Source of the DNA: Callaeas wilsoni
Taxonomy: Eukaryota; Chordata; Aves; Passeriformes; Callaeidae
Length of the DNA stretch: 64,000 nt
Direction of reading: 5' to 3'
Assembly (NCBI GenBank): GCA_013398955.1
Contig: VWPU01003975.1
Span: 57,263 to 121,262 of the forward strand
The notes under the pieces are model-generated. The model was given only the letters and a program-made list of their open reading frames with translations, was not told the origin of the DNA and made no database searches. Below, one piece after another: positions 35,701 through 48,445 of this stretch. How positions within the stretch are numbered: the first letter of the stretch is position 1; the number at the start of each line of letters is the position of its first letter. The position numbers and the translations under genes were made by a program.

Positions 35701-37300
35701 TGTTTGTGTGAGCCCTCATCCTGTGACATTGCCAAGGGCACGGGGGGCTGGCACAGATCTTGGGGACCAGAGGGGGTGTCCAAGCGGGCCTGAAGTGGGT
35801 GATGCAGTGGGTGATGATGCAGTGGCTGATGCAGCGGGTGATGCAGCAGGTGATAACAGTGGGTGATACAATGGCTGATGAAGTGAGTGATGCAGTGGGT
35901 GATACAATGGGTGATGCAGTGGGTGATGCAGTGCTTCTGGAAGAGACTGCATCACCCAAAAGCAGCTGCATCATCACGGGGAGCGGCTCTGATGTCTCTA
36001 TAGCAACCGTGGGGTAAAAATAGTGCAGCAGCTTTAGGGAGCTGTCAGGGCCTGGCAGGGATTGCTGCTGGGATGGGTGCGTGGGGAGCACAGGCTCAGC
36101 AGGGAGCAGGGTCTCAGCAGGAAGCAGGGCTCACCATGCTGCCAAGAGCTGCTGCCCTACCAGGGCTGCTTTGGGGCCTTCAACAACCGAGGGAAGGAGG
36201 GAACAGGGTGAGGCTCTGAATGTGGGGCTCAGGACATGGGCTCAGGAGGTAAGCACAGCAGCACAGAGCCCCTGACTGCTTCTGCACTGACTCCCTGCCT
36301 GTCCCCTCTCCCTGTCCCGGCTCCTGACTGAGGGGACGGTGACAGCTGTTTGCACACCAGAGTCTGTAGGTGCACGAGTGCGAAGGATTCCCTGTGCCCC
36401 GATCACGCCTGCACTCTCACTGCCGTCGTGGTGAACTTGGATCCAAGGCTGGATCGGTGTCAGAGTGGCAGCTCTGTAGCCGCACAGGCTGTCATGGACC
36501 TCACAGGTGACTGTGCCTGCTGTCCCCTCCCTGAACTGGGGACTTCCGTGACTGTCTGAGGCATGAACAAAGTTTCAACCTTTCCTGTAAGTGGGAGGGT
36601 TTGGAGATGGGTGGGATAGGGATCTCTCCAGACTCTGCTCCACAATGTGGGGAGTTGTTTTGACTCAGACTCTAACAAATTGTGGAAAGGTCTGAAAATA
36701 GGACTGTGGTGGTCTGTGTCACTGAGCAGCCAGAGCTGCTCCCCTTTGAGTGGCTGGTGGCATTTGCTCAATTGCTGTGCCTTGGAGAGCGGCAGCTTCT
36801 GTCCCTTGGACCCTGAGCACTGTGCTCTGGGGAGCTGGGCTTGGGACCAGCAGGATGCAGGTGATGGGCTCTGGGGATGCTGTGGGGCCCTGAATCACCC
36901 TCCCTCACTAGGAGCAGGGCTGGGAGCTGTCCTGGTGGACAGAGGGGGAGGGGGTAGTGTTTCTCTCCCTGTCCTTGCCCTTGGCTTCTTGTGCCCCTGT
37001 GTCCATCACCGGACCCCTGGGTATCCCTGTTCCCCTCTCCTTCCGTCTCCCAATCCTGCCGTTGCTGTTGCCTTGACAACGCGTCTCTCTCCCTGCACTC
37101 CTCCATGCTTTTCCCTTTGTGATCTGCACATTCTTGCACCTCCGCGGTGGGTTTTCCCCCTGGATGTGCTCCAGAGAGGCAGCAGAGAACCCCTTACATC
37201 GGAAGGCTGGAAATGGCCTTGATACTAGGGTGGAAATCACCAGATCCTGGCGGGAGGGAATGAATATCTGTAGGTGGCAGTGGAAGATGAGGCCACTTGT
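32720..37300. other. Intergenic DNA with no gene recognised
   Basis: No coding exon is recognised on either strand. An AT-rich stretch at 33140-33540 contains AATAAAAT at about 33207 and could be the 3' end of a noncoding transcript. There is a GTGATGCAGTGG-type minisatellite at 35794-35936 and X-box-like motifs (listed separately). Confidence 0.5.
35794..35936. repeat. 12/15-bp minisatellite
   Basis: About ten copies of GTGATGCAGTGG and variants (gtgatacaatgg, ctgatgcagcgg), in 12-bp steps with occasional 3-bp slips. Short Thr/Ser/Pro-rich frames over it are not genes. Confidence 0.85.
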
Positions 37301-37309
37301 GCTGTAATG

Positions 37310-37495
37310 GGTGAATCACTGAATCCCAGAATGGTCTGGATCGGAAGGGACCTTAAAGCCCATCTCATTCCAACCCCCTGCCGTGGGCAGGGACACCTTC
37401 CATGCTCCCAGGTTGCTCCAAGCCCCGACCACCCTGGCCTTGGACACTGCCAGGGATGGGGCAGCCACAGCTTCTCTGGGCAGGCATAGAAGGGA
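37310..37495 (-). mobile_element. CR1 LINE 3' fragment
   Basis: Reverse complement of the CR1 3' end: 'gaatcccagaatggtctgg', 'aagggaccttaaagcccatc', a 'cccctgccgtgggcagggacac' type phrase and 'gccttggacactgccaggg'. Truncated at the 5' side, as is usual for CR1. Confidence 0.9.
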
Positions 37496-37779
37496 TGGAG
37501 TGACAATGCAATTCGTGTGATTATTTATTCGTGTGATGAGAGTGTGCTGTGATGGGGCAGGGAGAAAAAAATGCTTGGACTCTCTGAGCACTGTGTTTAT
37601 TGCTTGTGGCAATGGGCAATAAATTCCTCGTGGTTTTGGGGGTCTTTCTGGGGGTTTTCTGGTTTTTGGATAAGTGATTCCCTGCTGGAGCTCTGATCCT
37701 GGTAGGGCACAGGCGCTGAGGTCCAACATGTGCCTTGCCATGGGATAAGGATGCAGACCGCAGCTCTCACCCAGCACTC

Positions 37780-37960
37780 TCCTGTATTTTCTTAATATTA
37801 TTAAACTAAGTTTTATAAATATTCATGACAAGAAAATCAATGCAAAAATATTCCATTCTCTCATTTTGCTTTTTAAATTTTGGAACTCATTTTCTCTTGA
37901 GAAGTCATTACAATGCTCTTTGGGTTGTGTTTAGCTCCTAATTCTGATGAATCCCCACAG
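37780..37960. other. AT-rich island, possible regulatory element
   Basis: Sharp AT-rich segment with 'aatattattaaactaag' and 'ataaatattcatgac', not matching CR1. Possibly a conserved noncoding element; no alignment was available. Confidence 0.3.
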
Positions 37961-38094
37961 GGAACAGCAACAGGAAGATGTCAGTGCCTGATCCCTAGGA
38001 ATGGCAGAGGTGTAGGGCTCCAGATTGAATTGGAGATAAAGCCCAGGATCTGGGCAGCTGGATCCTGACTCAGCCAAAGCTGAGGGATAAAATG

Positions 38095-38460
38095 TCTTCA
38101 GCCTGGAGAAGAGAAAGCTCTGGGAAGACCTTAGAGATCCTTCCAGGACCTAAAGGGGCTCCAAGAGACCTGGAGAGGGACGTGGGACAAGGGATGGAGG
38201 GACAGGACAAGGGGGAATGGCTTCCCACTGCCAGAGGGCAGGGCTAGATGGGATATTGGGAACGGATTTTTCTCTGTGAGGGTGGGGAGGCCCTGGCACA
38301 CGTTGCCCAGAGAAGCTCTGGCTGCCCCATCCCTGGAAATGTCCAAGGCCAGGTTGGACAGGGATTAGAGCAGCCTGGGATAGTGGAAGGTGTCCCTGCC
38401 CATAGCAGGGAGTTGGAACGAGATGAGCTTTAAGGTCCCTCCCAACCCAAACTGCATTGC
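38095..38460 (+). mobile_element. CR1 LINE 3' fragment
   Basis: CR1 3' region in forward orientation, from 'agcctggagaagagaaagc' through 'gagaagctctggctgcccca' and 'ggtgtccctgcccatagc' to 'aaggtccctcccaaccc'. Confidence 0.9.
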
Positions 38461-41400
38461 ACCCTCTGCCACCACCATGACACAGCACATGCTGCACCCG
38501 CTGCTGTGCCGTGGCTGCTGGCAGGTGAGGAGAGGCGCTGAGCAGAGGCAGAAGATCCAAGTTTGCACTCCTCGGAGCGTGTGTCGGAAAAGAATGGATC
38601 CGTATTTAATGACAGAGCAGTGCAATAACCTGCAATTAGCTGTGCTCAGTGCCTGTGGGGGCGGCCCTGATGAGCGATGCTGCGCTGTGCCCCGGGCCGG
38701 TGTCACCGCCCTTCCCTGGGGGTGGCGGGCCCCCCACCCCAGTGCAGCCTCCCGTGGGACCGTGGCCTGCCGTGTGCCCTGATGGGGGCCTGGCTGCTGC
38801 CCTCTTTGTGTCTCATGGCTGCGGGGTCCCCCCTGAGCACTTGGCTCCTGTGCCCCAGCTGCAGCAGTGGCGCCAGTGCCTGTGTAGCCATGGTCTGTCT
38901 CTCTCCTTCGAGGGGCGTTCCAAGGGGGGTCCTTGGCCTCTTGGTGATCAAAGGCACACGTTGTGTCCAGTGGGTAGGCAAGGGACCCCACAATGAACCC
39001 CCGTGAGGCGCTGCCTCCCCCCAGAGCTCCCAGCTGCGTGTGCTCCGTGTGGGATGGAGCATGGAGCAGACGCAGGTACCCACAGCACGGACGTGACCCC
39101 TCAGCAGTGCCGGAGCAGCTTCGCGCTTTCCCCAGCCATGTCTCCCCCCTGCTCCCACAGCGCCTGTAGCCGTGCTGCCACTCCAGAGAGAGCGGGCAAT
39201 TATCCCGATTGCCCATCCTGTCTCCCTCCGGAGAGAAAGCAAGTGGCGCTGGTGGACTTTGCTGGGAAAGGACTGTGGGGCAATGAGGGTATTGGTGCTG
39301 GCTTGGCTGTGCTGGGAAGAAACTCTTGGGCACTTTGGTGCCTGCCCTTGCAGCCAGTTACCTCTGTTATCAGGGCACAGGTGGGCAGGGAGGGTGTAGC
39401 ACATGCTGCCCACAGCAGGCTCGGTGCGGGCAGGACCCACATGGCCCATGGCAGGCTCGGTGACCTCAGCCTGGCAGCATCAGGGCTGTGGCTGCAAGGG
39501 AGGGGGCTTTGCTTTCCCGCTGGGAATGCTGTGGGTGGGAGGGGTGGTAGACCTGGGGTCACCTATTGCAGAATGAAGAGGGGCTGAGGCAGGGCCGGCA
39601 GGGACAGGGACACAAGGGGCGGTGGAATGTGCAGGGGCTGCAGCATGCGCGTGTCCCCACAGCCGTCCCTCACCCTGTACCGGGCTCCGGGTGCTCGGCC
39701 CTGGCTGCCCCAAGGGCTGGGTGAACTTTAATATCTCTGCTGAGTGAAATTTCCTGGTGTGGCTTTCATGTCCGCTGGGACACTTATGAAATATCCGGCT
39801 TCTGTTTTTTTCTGAAGAAGAGGAATTTCCTATTCATGACTTTAATATCAGGGCTACGTGCTCAGGGCGAGAAGCGGCTGCGCGGCAGCAGCACCGGTGC
39901 TGGCTCAGCCATCGCCCCCCTCTGCCCCGACTCCCCCCGGCCGCGCTGCCCTGGCCCGACTCCCCGCGGCCGGAGCTGGGCTGGGGCCGGCGCGGGGAAT
40001 TCGGCTGCCTCAGGAGTTTTCCGGTGGCGCTAAGCCGTCTTTTCATGGCTGATCACCCCACCTGCCACGGGGGGAAAAGCCAAATACACACTGACAACCC
40101 GCCGGCGGCTGTTTGCAGAGGGATCACATGAGGTCCCGGCCCCCCGCTGAACCCCTCACGCAGAAGCGGCTGTCAGAACGCAGGCACTCACGTCTGGGGC
40201 TCCTGGAGGCTCCAGGCGCTCACCCCGTGCGTTTCAGGGTTCCTGGTAGCTTCAGGCACTCAGTCGGGGTCTCCCGGAAGCTCCTGGTGCCCCCCAGAGA
40301 AGACCCCCCAGTGCCAAGGGGTGCCATGGCCTCTCCGGCTTTGTCCCTGGACCATCTCACAGCGGGATGGTAGGGACGACCCTCCTCCTCCCTCACTTCA
40401 TTTTGTGTGTCCTCCGCCACCTCCACACCTCCCTGGGCAACGGGAGCAGCCGGAGGGGCTGTGTGTAGAGCAGTGCTCTCCCTCGCCGCTCCCGGGGGAC
40501 GGGTGGGCTGGGAGGAAGTCCTGGGACCCCAAGTGCTCCGAACCCACCCATGCCAGCCCACCGGGGTGTCTGCCCAGAGCTGTGGTGTGGCAGGGTCACA
40601 TCCTAACCCCCTTGGCCTGGGTCCGGAGTCACTGGGGGGGAGAAAAAGCCTTCGAGGAGGGATGACAGAGCCTGTCCCAAACACTGACACTTCCCTCTCT
40701 GCTCCAAGAGGATGCTCGGGTTTCATGGCGGGGACTGGCTGCGGCAGAGCCCTCGGTGCCCGGCCGTGGCGGAGGCTGCTGTGGGGCCACCTGCAGTCGA
40801 GGGGAGCACCCAGGGCACAGTCCAGCTGTCCCCAAACGGCTGCAGCGGGAGAAGGGAGCCGTGCCTGGCACACGGCAGTGTGGCCACCAGATGACCCCGG
40901 GGGGCCAAGATTTCCATATTGGGGCTGTGCTGTCAAGTCAGCGTCCGAGGCCAAGCCAGGGGTCAGGATGGGGCCCAAGCTCGGGAGCAGGAGGGTCTGG
41001 GTTTAGGGGTGCATCCCCTCCCCTGGCCAGCCTGTGCCTGCAGTGCCTGACATGCAGCTGCTCCTCCACTTTGGTCCCTGCCCCAATGCCTGCACCTGGA
41101 AATTAAGAGGATCTGGGCCACCCACCCCTGTGAGGCTTGGGGATCCCCCTCCAGCCTTTGTCAAGCAGGCAGGGTGTGCAGGGAGCTGCAGGGGAGTTCT
41201 CTGGGGGTGGCAATGTTTTGGGGAGCCCCGTGAGGCTGCAGTAGTGGGCTGTGGGGGTCATGTGGGGCCAGGGCAGCCCTGGGGTGTGGGCCATGCAGCC
41301 GACGGGTTTTGGCCAGGCCAGGCTGTATCCCCTATGGAAAGAAATCTCCTCTCCACTCTGCCACACATTCATGAGCAAGCACCCCGGAATGCCAGCGTGC

Positions 41401-42040
41401 TGGCACACACTCTGCAAAACGCTTTAGTGGAGGCAGGAAGGATCTGACTGATGGGAAGAGCTGGAAAACTGGGAAAAAGAGGATGGACATGCGAAGGGAT
41501 TCCTGGATGCTTTAAAGCATCAGTTTGTCATGCAGGGGCAGCCCCTGTGGGACCCCCGACGACCCCAGGCTCGGTGGGACACAGGTGGCAGCACCGCAAA
41601 CCGGATGGGAGCACAGGGCTCTGCCGAACAGACACCCCCTTACCTCATCCTGGGGTTTGCTGCCTTTGTCCCTCTGAGGTGTTCATCATTTCCTTCATCT
41701 GCTGTGGCTGGAGATGGCTGGCACAACCTCACCTAGAAAATCAGGGAAATGTTGGGAATAAATAGCTTTTAATGGGAACAATTCCAGGCACAGGAGAGCA
41801 CAGGAGTTTTACACTATTTTCTTACTTTTATAATTATTCTTTACATTGATCCCAAAGAATTCCAAGCTAACTTCACTGAAAAGCAAACAGTAACGCATTA
41901 AAAAACATTTCAAGACCTTTTCCAAAAAGATGCATTTTCCTGCTGGAGACCTGCTGCAGATGCTGAAAGGGAAAATCCCAGAGAGACAGCACCTGCCAGA
42001 TTTTAGTGAAAAAAGATACTTCTGTATCCCTTGCACTTGC
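38461..42040. other. Intergenic DNA with no gene recognised
   Basis: No coding exon or clear repeat. Patches at 39735-39850 (two 'ctttaatatc' motifs in an AT-rich stretch) and 41790-41930 (AT-rich, just 3' of miR-184 on its strand) look like candidate regulatory or primary-transcript sequence. 39860-40030 is CpG-rich. Confidence 0.4.
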
Positions 42041-42174
42041 TTTGCGGTCGGTTTATCCTGAGGCAACATCTGGAGCCGCACAGGCACGGATGCCTGCCGC
42101 AGCTGGAGCCGCAGCCGGAGTTGGGATAGCCCGCGGGCCACCAGGGGCCAGCGTGTCAGGACGGTCGCTCGCGT

Positions 42175-42254
42175 CACTCGCATACCCTTATCAGTTCTCC
42201 GTCCAACAGTTACAGTGAAGAAGCTGGGCTGGAAAAGTGATAAGGGCACGAGAG
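42175..42254 (-). ncRNA. MIR184: microRNA precursor mir-184
   Basis: The - strand contains the 22-nt mature miR-184 at 42205 down to 42184, identical to the vertebrate sequence (starts TGGACGGA, ends GATAAGGGT). The complementary 5' arm 'cccttatcacttttccagcc' lies about 20 nt upstream on that strand. The arms pair across a loop containing the known 'gcccagctt...cactgtaa' segment, and a short CTCG/CGAG clamp closes the base. In mammals miR-184 is abundant in cornea and lens, and its seed is disease-linked. Position and orientation relative to ANKRD34C (same strand, distal side) match human 15q25.1. Confidence 0.97.
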
Positions 42255-42641
42255 CGGCCTCAGGAGACGTTCCCCCACGCACTGTGGGATCAAAACCGCA
42301 GGAAGCCCGTCGGTGCGGTAATGAGGGGATAGAGGTTGGGGCATCATCGAGTGCCTCTTCTCCCGGTCGGCGTTGTCTGCGGGGAGCGGGACGGCGGCGG
42401 GAGGCGTCGTGGGGACCTCGGGATGCCGCAGCCCAGCCTGCCCGCGCTGCCCGCAGCGAGTGCCCCGCGCCCCTGGGCTCCCTCTGCTCCAGCCCCCCGG
42501 ACACTCCCCATTCACAACTTTCATAACTCAGTCCCCTCCCTGCGGGGAGGGACCGTCCCCCTGGGCCGCGCGCCCGCGGGGCTGAGCCGGCACCCGGCCG
42601 GCGGGGCGCGGGTGGGACCTGCCCGCCGCCGGATTAAGCTG

Positions 42642-42648
42642 TATAAAT
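42642..42648 (+). promoter_or_regulatory. TATA box in the mir-184 CpG block
   Basis: TATAAAT preceded by 'ggattaagctg' and followed by 'cgcgggggtgcagcc', a textbook GC-flanked TATA arrangement predicting + strand initiation near 42670. No recognisable coding sequence follows. Confidence 0.4.
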
Positions 42649-42760
42649 CGCGGGGGTGCAGCCGGGAGGATTCGTCTGACGCTGCAGAAAGGCACCCACA
42701 GCAGCCACGGTCCCCGGCCCGCCACTGCCGCGGTGCCGTGGGACCGGGGCTGGGGGTGCC

Positions 42761-45700
42761 CCACTCCCGAAAGGCAGGAAAATCCCATCACAGGAGGCAG
42801 GGGAAGGTCTGGTACCACTGCTGCTGCTCCGGCTGCTCAGAGAGGTGTCGGGGCTCCTTTGCCAGTGGTGGTACCCTGTCCTGTGTCCCAAGACAGTTCC
42901 CCCTGTGTCACCATGTTGCCACGCTGTCCCTCACATCTCTCCTGAGAGGTTCCTCCCATCACATGCTCTAGAAGAGCAGCTGAGCCTGGTCTGTCCTGGT
43001 CAGTCATGGGCATTCCTTGCCACGCAGTGGAGCTAAGGATGTTTGGGGGGCGACCAGCTCTGGCCACCAGCACCTTCGCTCTGGAGGGCCCCAACCCTCC
43101 TGTTTTCAGCTCCAGTGCAGCCCAGGCTGGAGCTGGGAAATCCAGATCTCCACTCCCATCTTGGGCGTGTGTGAGCTTGCCATGGCATTGGGCCACTCTG
43201 TGCAGGCGTTGGCGAGCGGCGGGAACGGTCCCGGGCCAGGCGTGAGGGGACTTGGGTTGGGCCAGAGATTCTCCTGGTGTGAGTCAGCGGCACATGAACC
43301 CCCGGAGCGCTCCGCGGTGGTGCCAGGCAGGTTGTCCTGGCTCAACTGCCCTATGGCCAGGGACCTGCTGTCCTTCGGTCATGGATATGCACGGGGTTTG
43401 GCAGCAGAGATGAGACGGGTGGAGGTGATAAAGCAACTGTCAACACCAGTGCCTTGTGTTGATTCAGGTGCCCTGTGTCCTCCTTGTCCTTCTCCAAGCC
43501 TCTCCTTCCTCCTCACTCACTGCTTCCCAGGGCTTTGCCGCCCTTTCCCAAGCATGGAATGAGCACAGGATGACATTTCGGGTAGAAATAGCATATTTTT
43601 TTCCAAATTAAAACATGTCTATCATTCCTGTTGGAGGAGAGTGAGCTGTGGGAGCTCCTGCATGCATAAGACATCAAGACCTATGATCCCTGTGGCTGTG
43701 GGCTCCGAGTGGCTGTGGCTGCAATTCCTTCTGGTTTTGGTCCAGGTTTATTTGCTGCTCAAAGGACAAAAGATGGTGATGAGGCCAGTACACCTGGCAC
43801 ATGGTGCAAGAAGGAAGCTGGAGCCACTTGCTGTGTCTCAGTCTCTCAGCACTTTTTGAGGGGGCTCATCTGAGGCTGTCACCTTGGGGAACATCAGCCG
43901 TTCCCATGGGAAGGGTGTGGAGGTCTCCAGCTTGGCTCCCTCAGGGATAGAGACTGCCCACGTGGCCAGGGCCCTCTTAAAGCCTTTTGCATTTGCCGTG
44001 AGCTCCCGGCATCGGGCGTGGGTTCACACCGGACCGTGCGCACACACATCCTGCTGACTCAGGAGCTTCCCCACCCAGCGCCCTCCCTGTGGAAAGCACT
44101 GCTGGGCATGTTACACTAACTGGAGTTCCCCGAACTCTGCCAGGTTGTGTGCCAGGGAGACCCTTGCTCCCAGCTGGGAGTGCACCAAAAGGCACCATGG
44201 CCTCCCTGGCTCTGCCTGCGCTGATCTGGGCTGTTGGATGAGGCTGCATCCAGCATCCGCCTTGGCTGGAAAGGACAAACCGCCCCATTGAAAACATCTG
44301 TGAGGAGAGGAGGAGGAGGAGAGGAGACAGATGTTTCCCTTCATAGCCCTGTGGAACCTGAGGATGCCAGGGATTCCGGGGAGGAGCACCCTGTAGCCTC
44401 GCACCCCAACCGCTCTGCTGGGGAACACATTCAGGTGCCACCTGGGTCCTGCTGTTGTCCCACTGCCAGACGGTTGCAGCTCAGCTCGTCATGCTGGGGA
44501 TGGTGTTGTGGTGCACAGCAGGACTGGAAGCCCTGTTAGCCTGGATCAGGTCAAGCTGGATCAGTGACACCTTCTCAGGGTCTGTGTGTGGGGTACAGGT
44601 CTGTGCCCATGAGCACAAGTGCCAGGAGTGACATCCTGTCCCTGCAGTGTTTCCAGGGGCTTTCCTGGACAGAGAGGGGCATGTGACCACCCAGCACTGT
44701 GCTCCCCGTGTCCCCCACGGCTGGGACACTGTCCTTTGCCCCTTGACCTGGGATCTGCCCCACCAGAGCCACCCCACAGGGTAGGAGAGATGAGGAGATC
44801 ATGACAATCATGTCTCCTCTGTTTTGGATGATGGGAGAGAGAGGAGTACAACAAATCAGGGCAACACCAAAGGGCTGTAAGAGCATCCCACTAGCTGAAG
44901 GGGTCCGTGTCCAACAAGCACCCCCTGCCCAAACTTCCCCTGCCCAAGGACCCCCTGCTTAAGCCAGGGCATGGCCACAGCCCTTCTCCTCCCAGCTGTG
45001 AGGAGTCTCAGGCAGTTTTGGAAAAATCGTGTGTTCCGGGGAGCAGCCAGCCCCAGTCTTGCAGCATTGCTGGTGGCTCTCAGGGTGCTCCCACCTGCCC
45101 CAGCATCGCTGAGTCCCTCCCCGGCACGGTGGGAACCGCAGCAGCCAGACAGGGCCCCGGGGCTGGCTGCGGCCAGAGCCAAGGCTTTGATCTCCCTGAG
45201 CGGCCACTGGACAAGCACAAAAACGCAGCGCAGTCCCAGGTCCCGTGTTGGTTTTGGTGATTATGTAGCTGAGCGGCTCCCGGGATGTGAACATTCAGTC
45301 CAGAGTAAACAAGGCTTGCTCCCAAAATGGGCTGCTTGGCACAGGCTGCTCGTTCCCGTGATGGCAGAGGGGCTGCTGTCCCCAAAGCAGGGCAGCAATG
45401 GGGCTGTGGGGCTGAGCAGGTGGGGCTGTGATATCCCATCAAGTCCCAGATCTGCAGGGCGGGAATTGTCCCATCACGTCCTGGCTCTGTGGGAGTCACG
45501 AGGGGCTGGTGCCTTGGGTGCCAAGCAAACGTCTGCCACTGCTGCTCCCATCAGCAGGTTTATTTGTGCAGCCTGTCCCCCCCACATACCTCTGTTATTA
45601 AAGCGTGAGAGTTCACCCGCTGCCCCTGGAGAGCGGGGACAGGCCTGGCAGGGGGGCGGGGGAATCCCCCTGAGGTGGGAGGAAATTGCAAATACCTTCG

Positions 45701-45880
45701 AATACATCCCTCTCCCAGGGCTCCATGCTCAGAGCAGCGGGATGGTACCCCCGAGGGTATGGAGGGCCCTGGCATGTTCCCCCAGCTCCACAGACTGCAG
45801 CAGCCTCGTGTCCTGTGGGCACCTCGGGATGATGTGCCAGGACTGGCAGCAGACTGAGCTTCCCGAAACTCCAGCTTTTA
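42761..45880. other. Intergenic DNA with no gene recognised
   Basis: No supported exon, repeat or RNA gene seen. Long open frames exist only because of high GC content. Confidence 0.45.
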
Positions 45881-45884
45881 GGTC

Positions 45885-46060
45885 TGTGCTCGACTGCTTG
45901 GAAGGGACTTCAGAGACCATCTCGTTCCAGCCCCCAGACACGAGCTGGATCTAACCCAAACCTTCCACCAGACCAGGCTGCTAAAAGCCCCGTCCAACCT
46001 GCCCTTAAACACTTCCAGGGAAGGGGCAGCCACAGCTTCTCCCCTGGCGAGGTGCTGGGG
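45885..46060 (-). mobile_element. CR1 LINE 3' fragment
   Basis: Reverse-oriented CR1 3' end: 'ggaagggacttcagagaccatc', 'aaagccccgtccaacctgcc', 'aaacacttccagggaagggg' and 'agccacagcttctccc'. Confidence 0.85.
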
Positions 46061-46169
46061 CTCGGCGGCTGCGTGCGGGCGGTGCGGTGCCGGGTGCGGG
46101 TGCCCGTGGTGGCAGCGGCGCTGCACTGCTTCCCGCAGCCACTGGATGTCACCTGCAATATGGGCAGTG

Positions 46170-46250
46170 CGCAGCACGGCTCTGACACTGCGCGGCTCTG
46201 ATCCCGCACAGCTCTGACACCGCACACAGCTCTGACACCGCACATCTCGC
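46170..46250. repeat. Short tandem repeat, 16-18-bp units
   Basis: Four copies of GCTCTGACACCGCACA with variants, directly right of a CR1 fragment. Confidence 0.75.
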
Positions 46251-46659
46251 TGCTGCTCCCGCTGCTCTTGACACCGCACTCGCTTCACGAGGCTTGGCTC
46301 CTGCTCGACTGGTCCTGGCTCAGAACAGTCTCTCTGTTCCCACTGACACGTTTCCCATTTGATTTCCCATTTGGGATTTCCCATATGGGATTCCCACAAC
46401 CTCCGCCAGCCCTGGGGCCGGCAGTTGTGGTCCCCAGGGCTCTGCCCCGGGGACTTAGAGGGTGTTTGCACGTGGGGTGAGTGAGAACTGCAACGTCACT
46501 GACTCTGTAACGGCACAGGCTGGGAATACCACGAGCTTCCATGTGGCATTTTTTTCCCCTAGAGGGCAAATCATTCCTTATTAAGGTTCATTTTGCCATC
46601 CACGTTGTTCTACTGTGGTGGGATGCTGCCTTTTAACACTCAGGTTCAGGACTTGCAAG

Positions 46660-46920
46660 AAAATCAGAGAGTCTTGGAACGGTTTGGGTTGGATAGGACT
46701 TCACAGACCATCTCGTTCCACCCCTGCTATGGGCGGGGACACCTTCCACTGTCCCAGGGTGCTCCAAGCCCCGTCCAGCCTGGCCTTGGACACTTCCAGG
46801 GATGGGGCAGCCATAGCTTCTCTGGGCACCCTGTGCCAGGGCCTCCCCATACTCACAGGGAAGAATTTCTTCCCGAGATCTCACCCAAACCTGTCCATAC
46901 CTAGCTGGTTCCCAGCCCGG
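46660..46920 (-). mobile_element. CR1 LINE 3' fragment
   Basis: Reverse-oriented CR1: 'cggtttgggttggatagg', 'cacctgctatgggcggggac' type phrase, 'ccttggacacttccaggg', then 'cttctctgggcaccctgtgc'. Confidence 0.9.
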
Positions 46921-48004
46921 TGTCATCTCAACCAGGTACCCAGCAGCCTGGGGGGACAGAGCTAATGCACCCCCCAATACCAAACTATCACTGCCCCTTG
47001 CTTTTTCCAAGCTCAGCCGAAGTAAGTGAAATCCTGCTCCTGATGGGTTTCCAGCATGACCCAGGCAGACGCTGGATCAGCACAGCCGGGGGTTCCCCGC
47101 GGCCGGCCGAGGCTGCGGCCTGGGATGCCGGTGCTGGCAGTGCGCGGAGGGGCAGCGGCGGCTGCACAGCAGCGGCACCGGGAGCCTGCTCTGGGGGAAC
47201 GGGGACCCCCTCCCCCGGCTCTCGCAGCAGATGCTGTGCCAGGGAAGGGAATGGAGCTGGTACCATGATCCCCGGGAGAGACAGGACCAGCGCTGGGCCG
47301 CCGCTGAGCTGTGCGGTGAGATGCAGGTGGAGCCAGAGCCAAGTGCTGCAGCGGAAAGTGCTGGGATTTGGGAAAACATGTTATTTCCATAACCTCCTAC
47401 TCAGCTGTTGCAGGAGGAGGATGAGGAGCTGCAGCGTGCCCGGGGCTCCAACTGCCCCTCTCCCCAGTCAGCCTGAGCATCGTGACTGCAGAGGGGTCGG
47501 CTCCGGGAGCATCCAGGGGAAAGGAAATGAGGGGCCCTGTGTTCAGACCCCCGTCCTTGCACTCAGAGCCCTGTCCCTGCACTCACAGCCCCCTGCCCGG
47601 TGCTTGGAGCCCCCTCCCAGCACAGCCCTGTGGTGTTTGCCACAGGCAGGCAGCACCGGCACTGTCCCAGCCTCCTCCCTGACGTGAGTGTGAGGGCATC
47701 CTCCGCATTTCTGGGCTTTCCAGAAGAATGAAAATTGAATAAAGGATCAAAGGTCAGTGAGCAGGAGAGCAGAGTATTTCTGGAAAGCCCGGGAGCGGCG
47801 ATTGCTCACAGCCCGGCGCACATGGCCGGCGCTGGCTGGGCACGGCTGGACTGGCAGTGGGAGGGTGGCAGCCGAGGGGCTGCCCCACACCGGTGATGGC
47901 AACCAGACCTGAGTGGGCAGTGCTTGGGGACAGCCCTGGCACACCTAGGGGTCATCCCTAGCCTCGGGTGGGCATTCAGAAAGCCAGGTACAACCTGCTG
48001 GAGC

Positions 48005-48445
48005 AAGACCAGGCAAGGCCATGGAGATGGTCCAAGGGCTGGAGCCCCTCTGGAGCCCGGCTGGGAGAGCTGGGGGTGTTCACCTGGAGAAGAGAAGGAT
48101 CCAGGGAGACCTCAGAGCCCCTTCCAGGACCTAAAGGGGCTCGAGGGCAGCTGGAGAGGGACTTTGGAAAAGGGTCTGGAGGGACAGGACAAGGGGGAAT
48201 GGCTTCCCACTGCCAGAGGGCAGGGACAGATGGGATATTGGGAAGGGATTTTTCCCTGTAAGAGTGGTGAGGCCCTGGCACAGGGTGCCCAGAGAAGCTG
48301 TGGCTGCCCCTGGATCCCTGGAAGTGCCCAAGGCCAGGCTGGACGGGGCTTGGAGCAGGCTGGGACAGTACACATGGCAGGAGGTGGAACAACGGGCTCT
48401 GTGAGATCTCTTCCAACCCGAACCATTCTGGAATGCTGCGATACA
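48005..48445 (+). mobile_element. CR1 LINE 3' fragment, longest young copy
   Basis: Forward CR1, about 440 bp: 'ggctggagcccctctggag', 'gttcacctggagaagagaag', 'gaatggcttcccactgccag', 'aggccaggctggacggggct' and 'cttccaacccgaaccattct'. Confidence 0.9.

Larger units (their letters stand above)
42040..42760. promoter_or_regulatory. CpG-rich block around mir-184
   Basis: CpG-dense sequence surrounding and upstream of the miR-184 hairpin, likely containing its promoter. A good TATA box (TATAAAT, 42642-42648) with GC-rich flanks lies in it, but it points rightward, opposite to miR-184. Confidence 0.55.

Noticed and set aside
42336..42971. Long + strand frame after the TATA box near miR-184
   Set aside because: Composition follows local GC content and no protein family is recognisable; if transcribed it is more likely noncoding.
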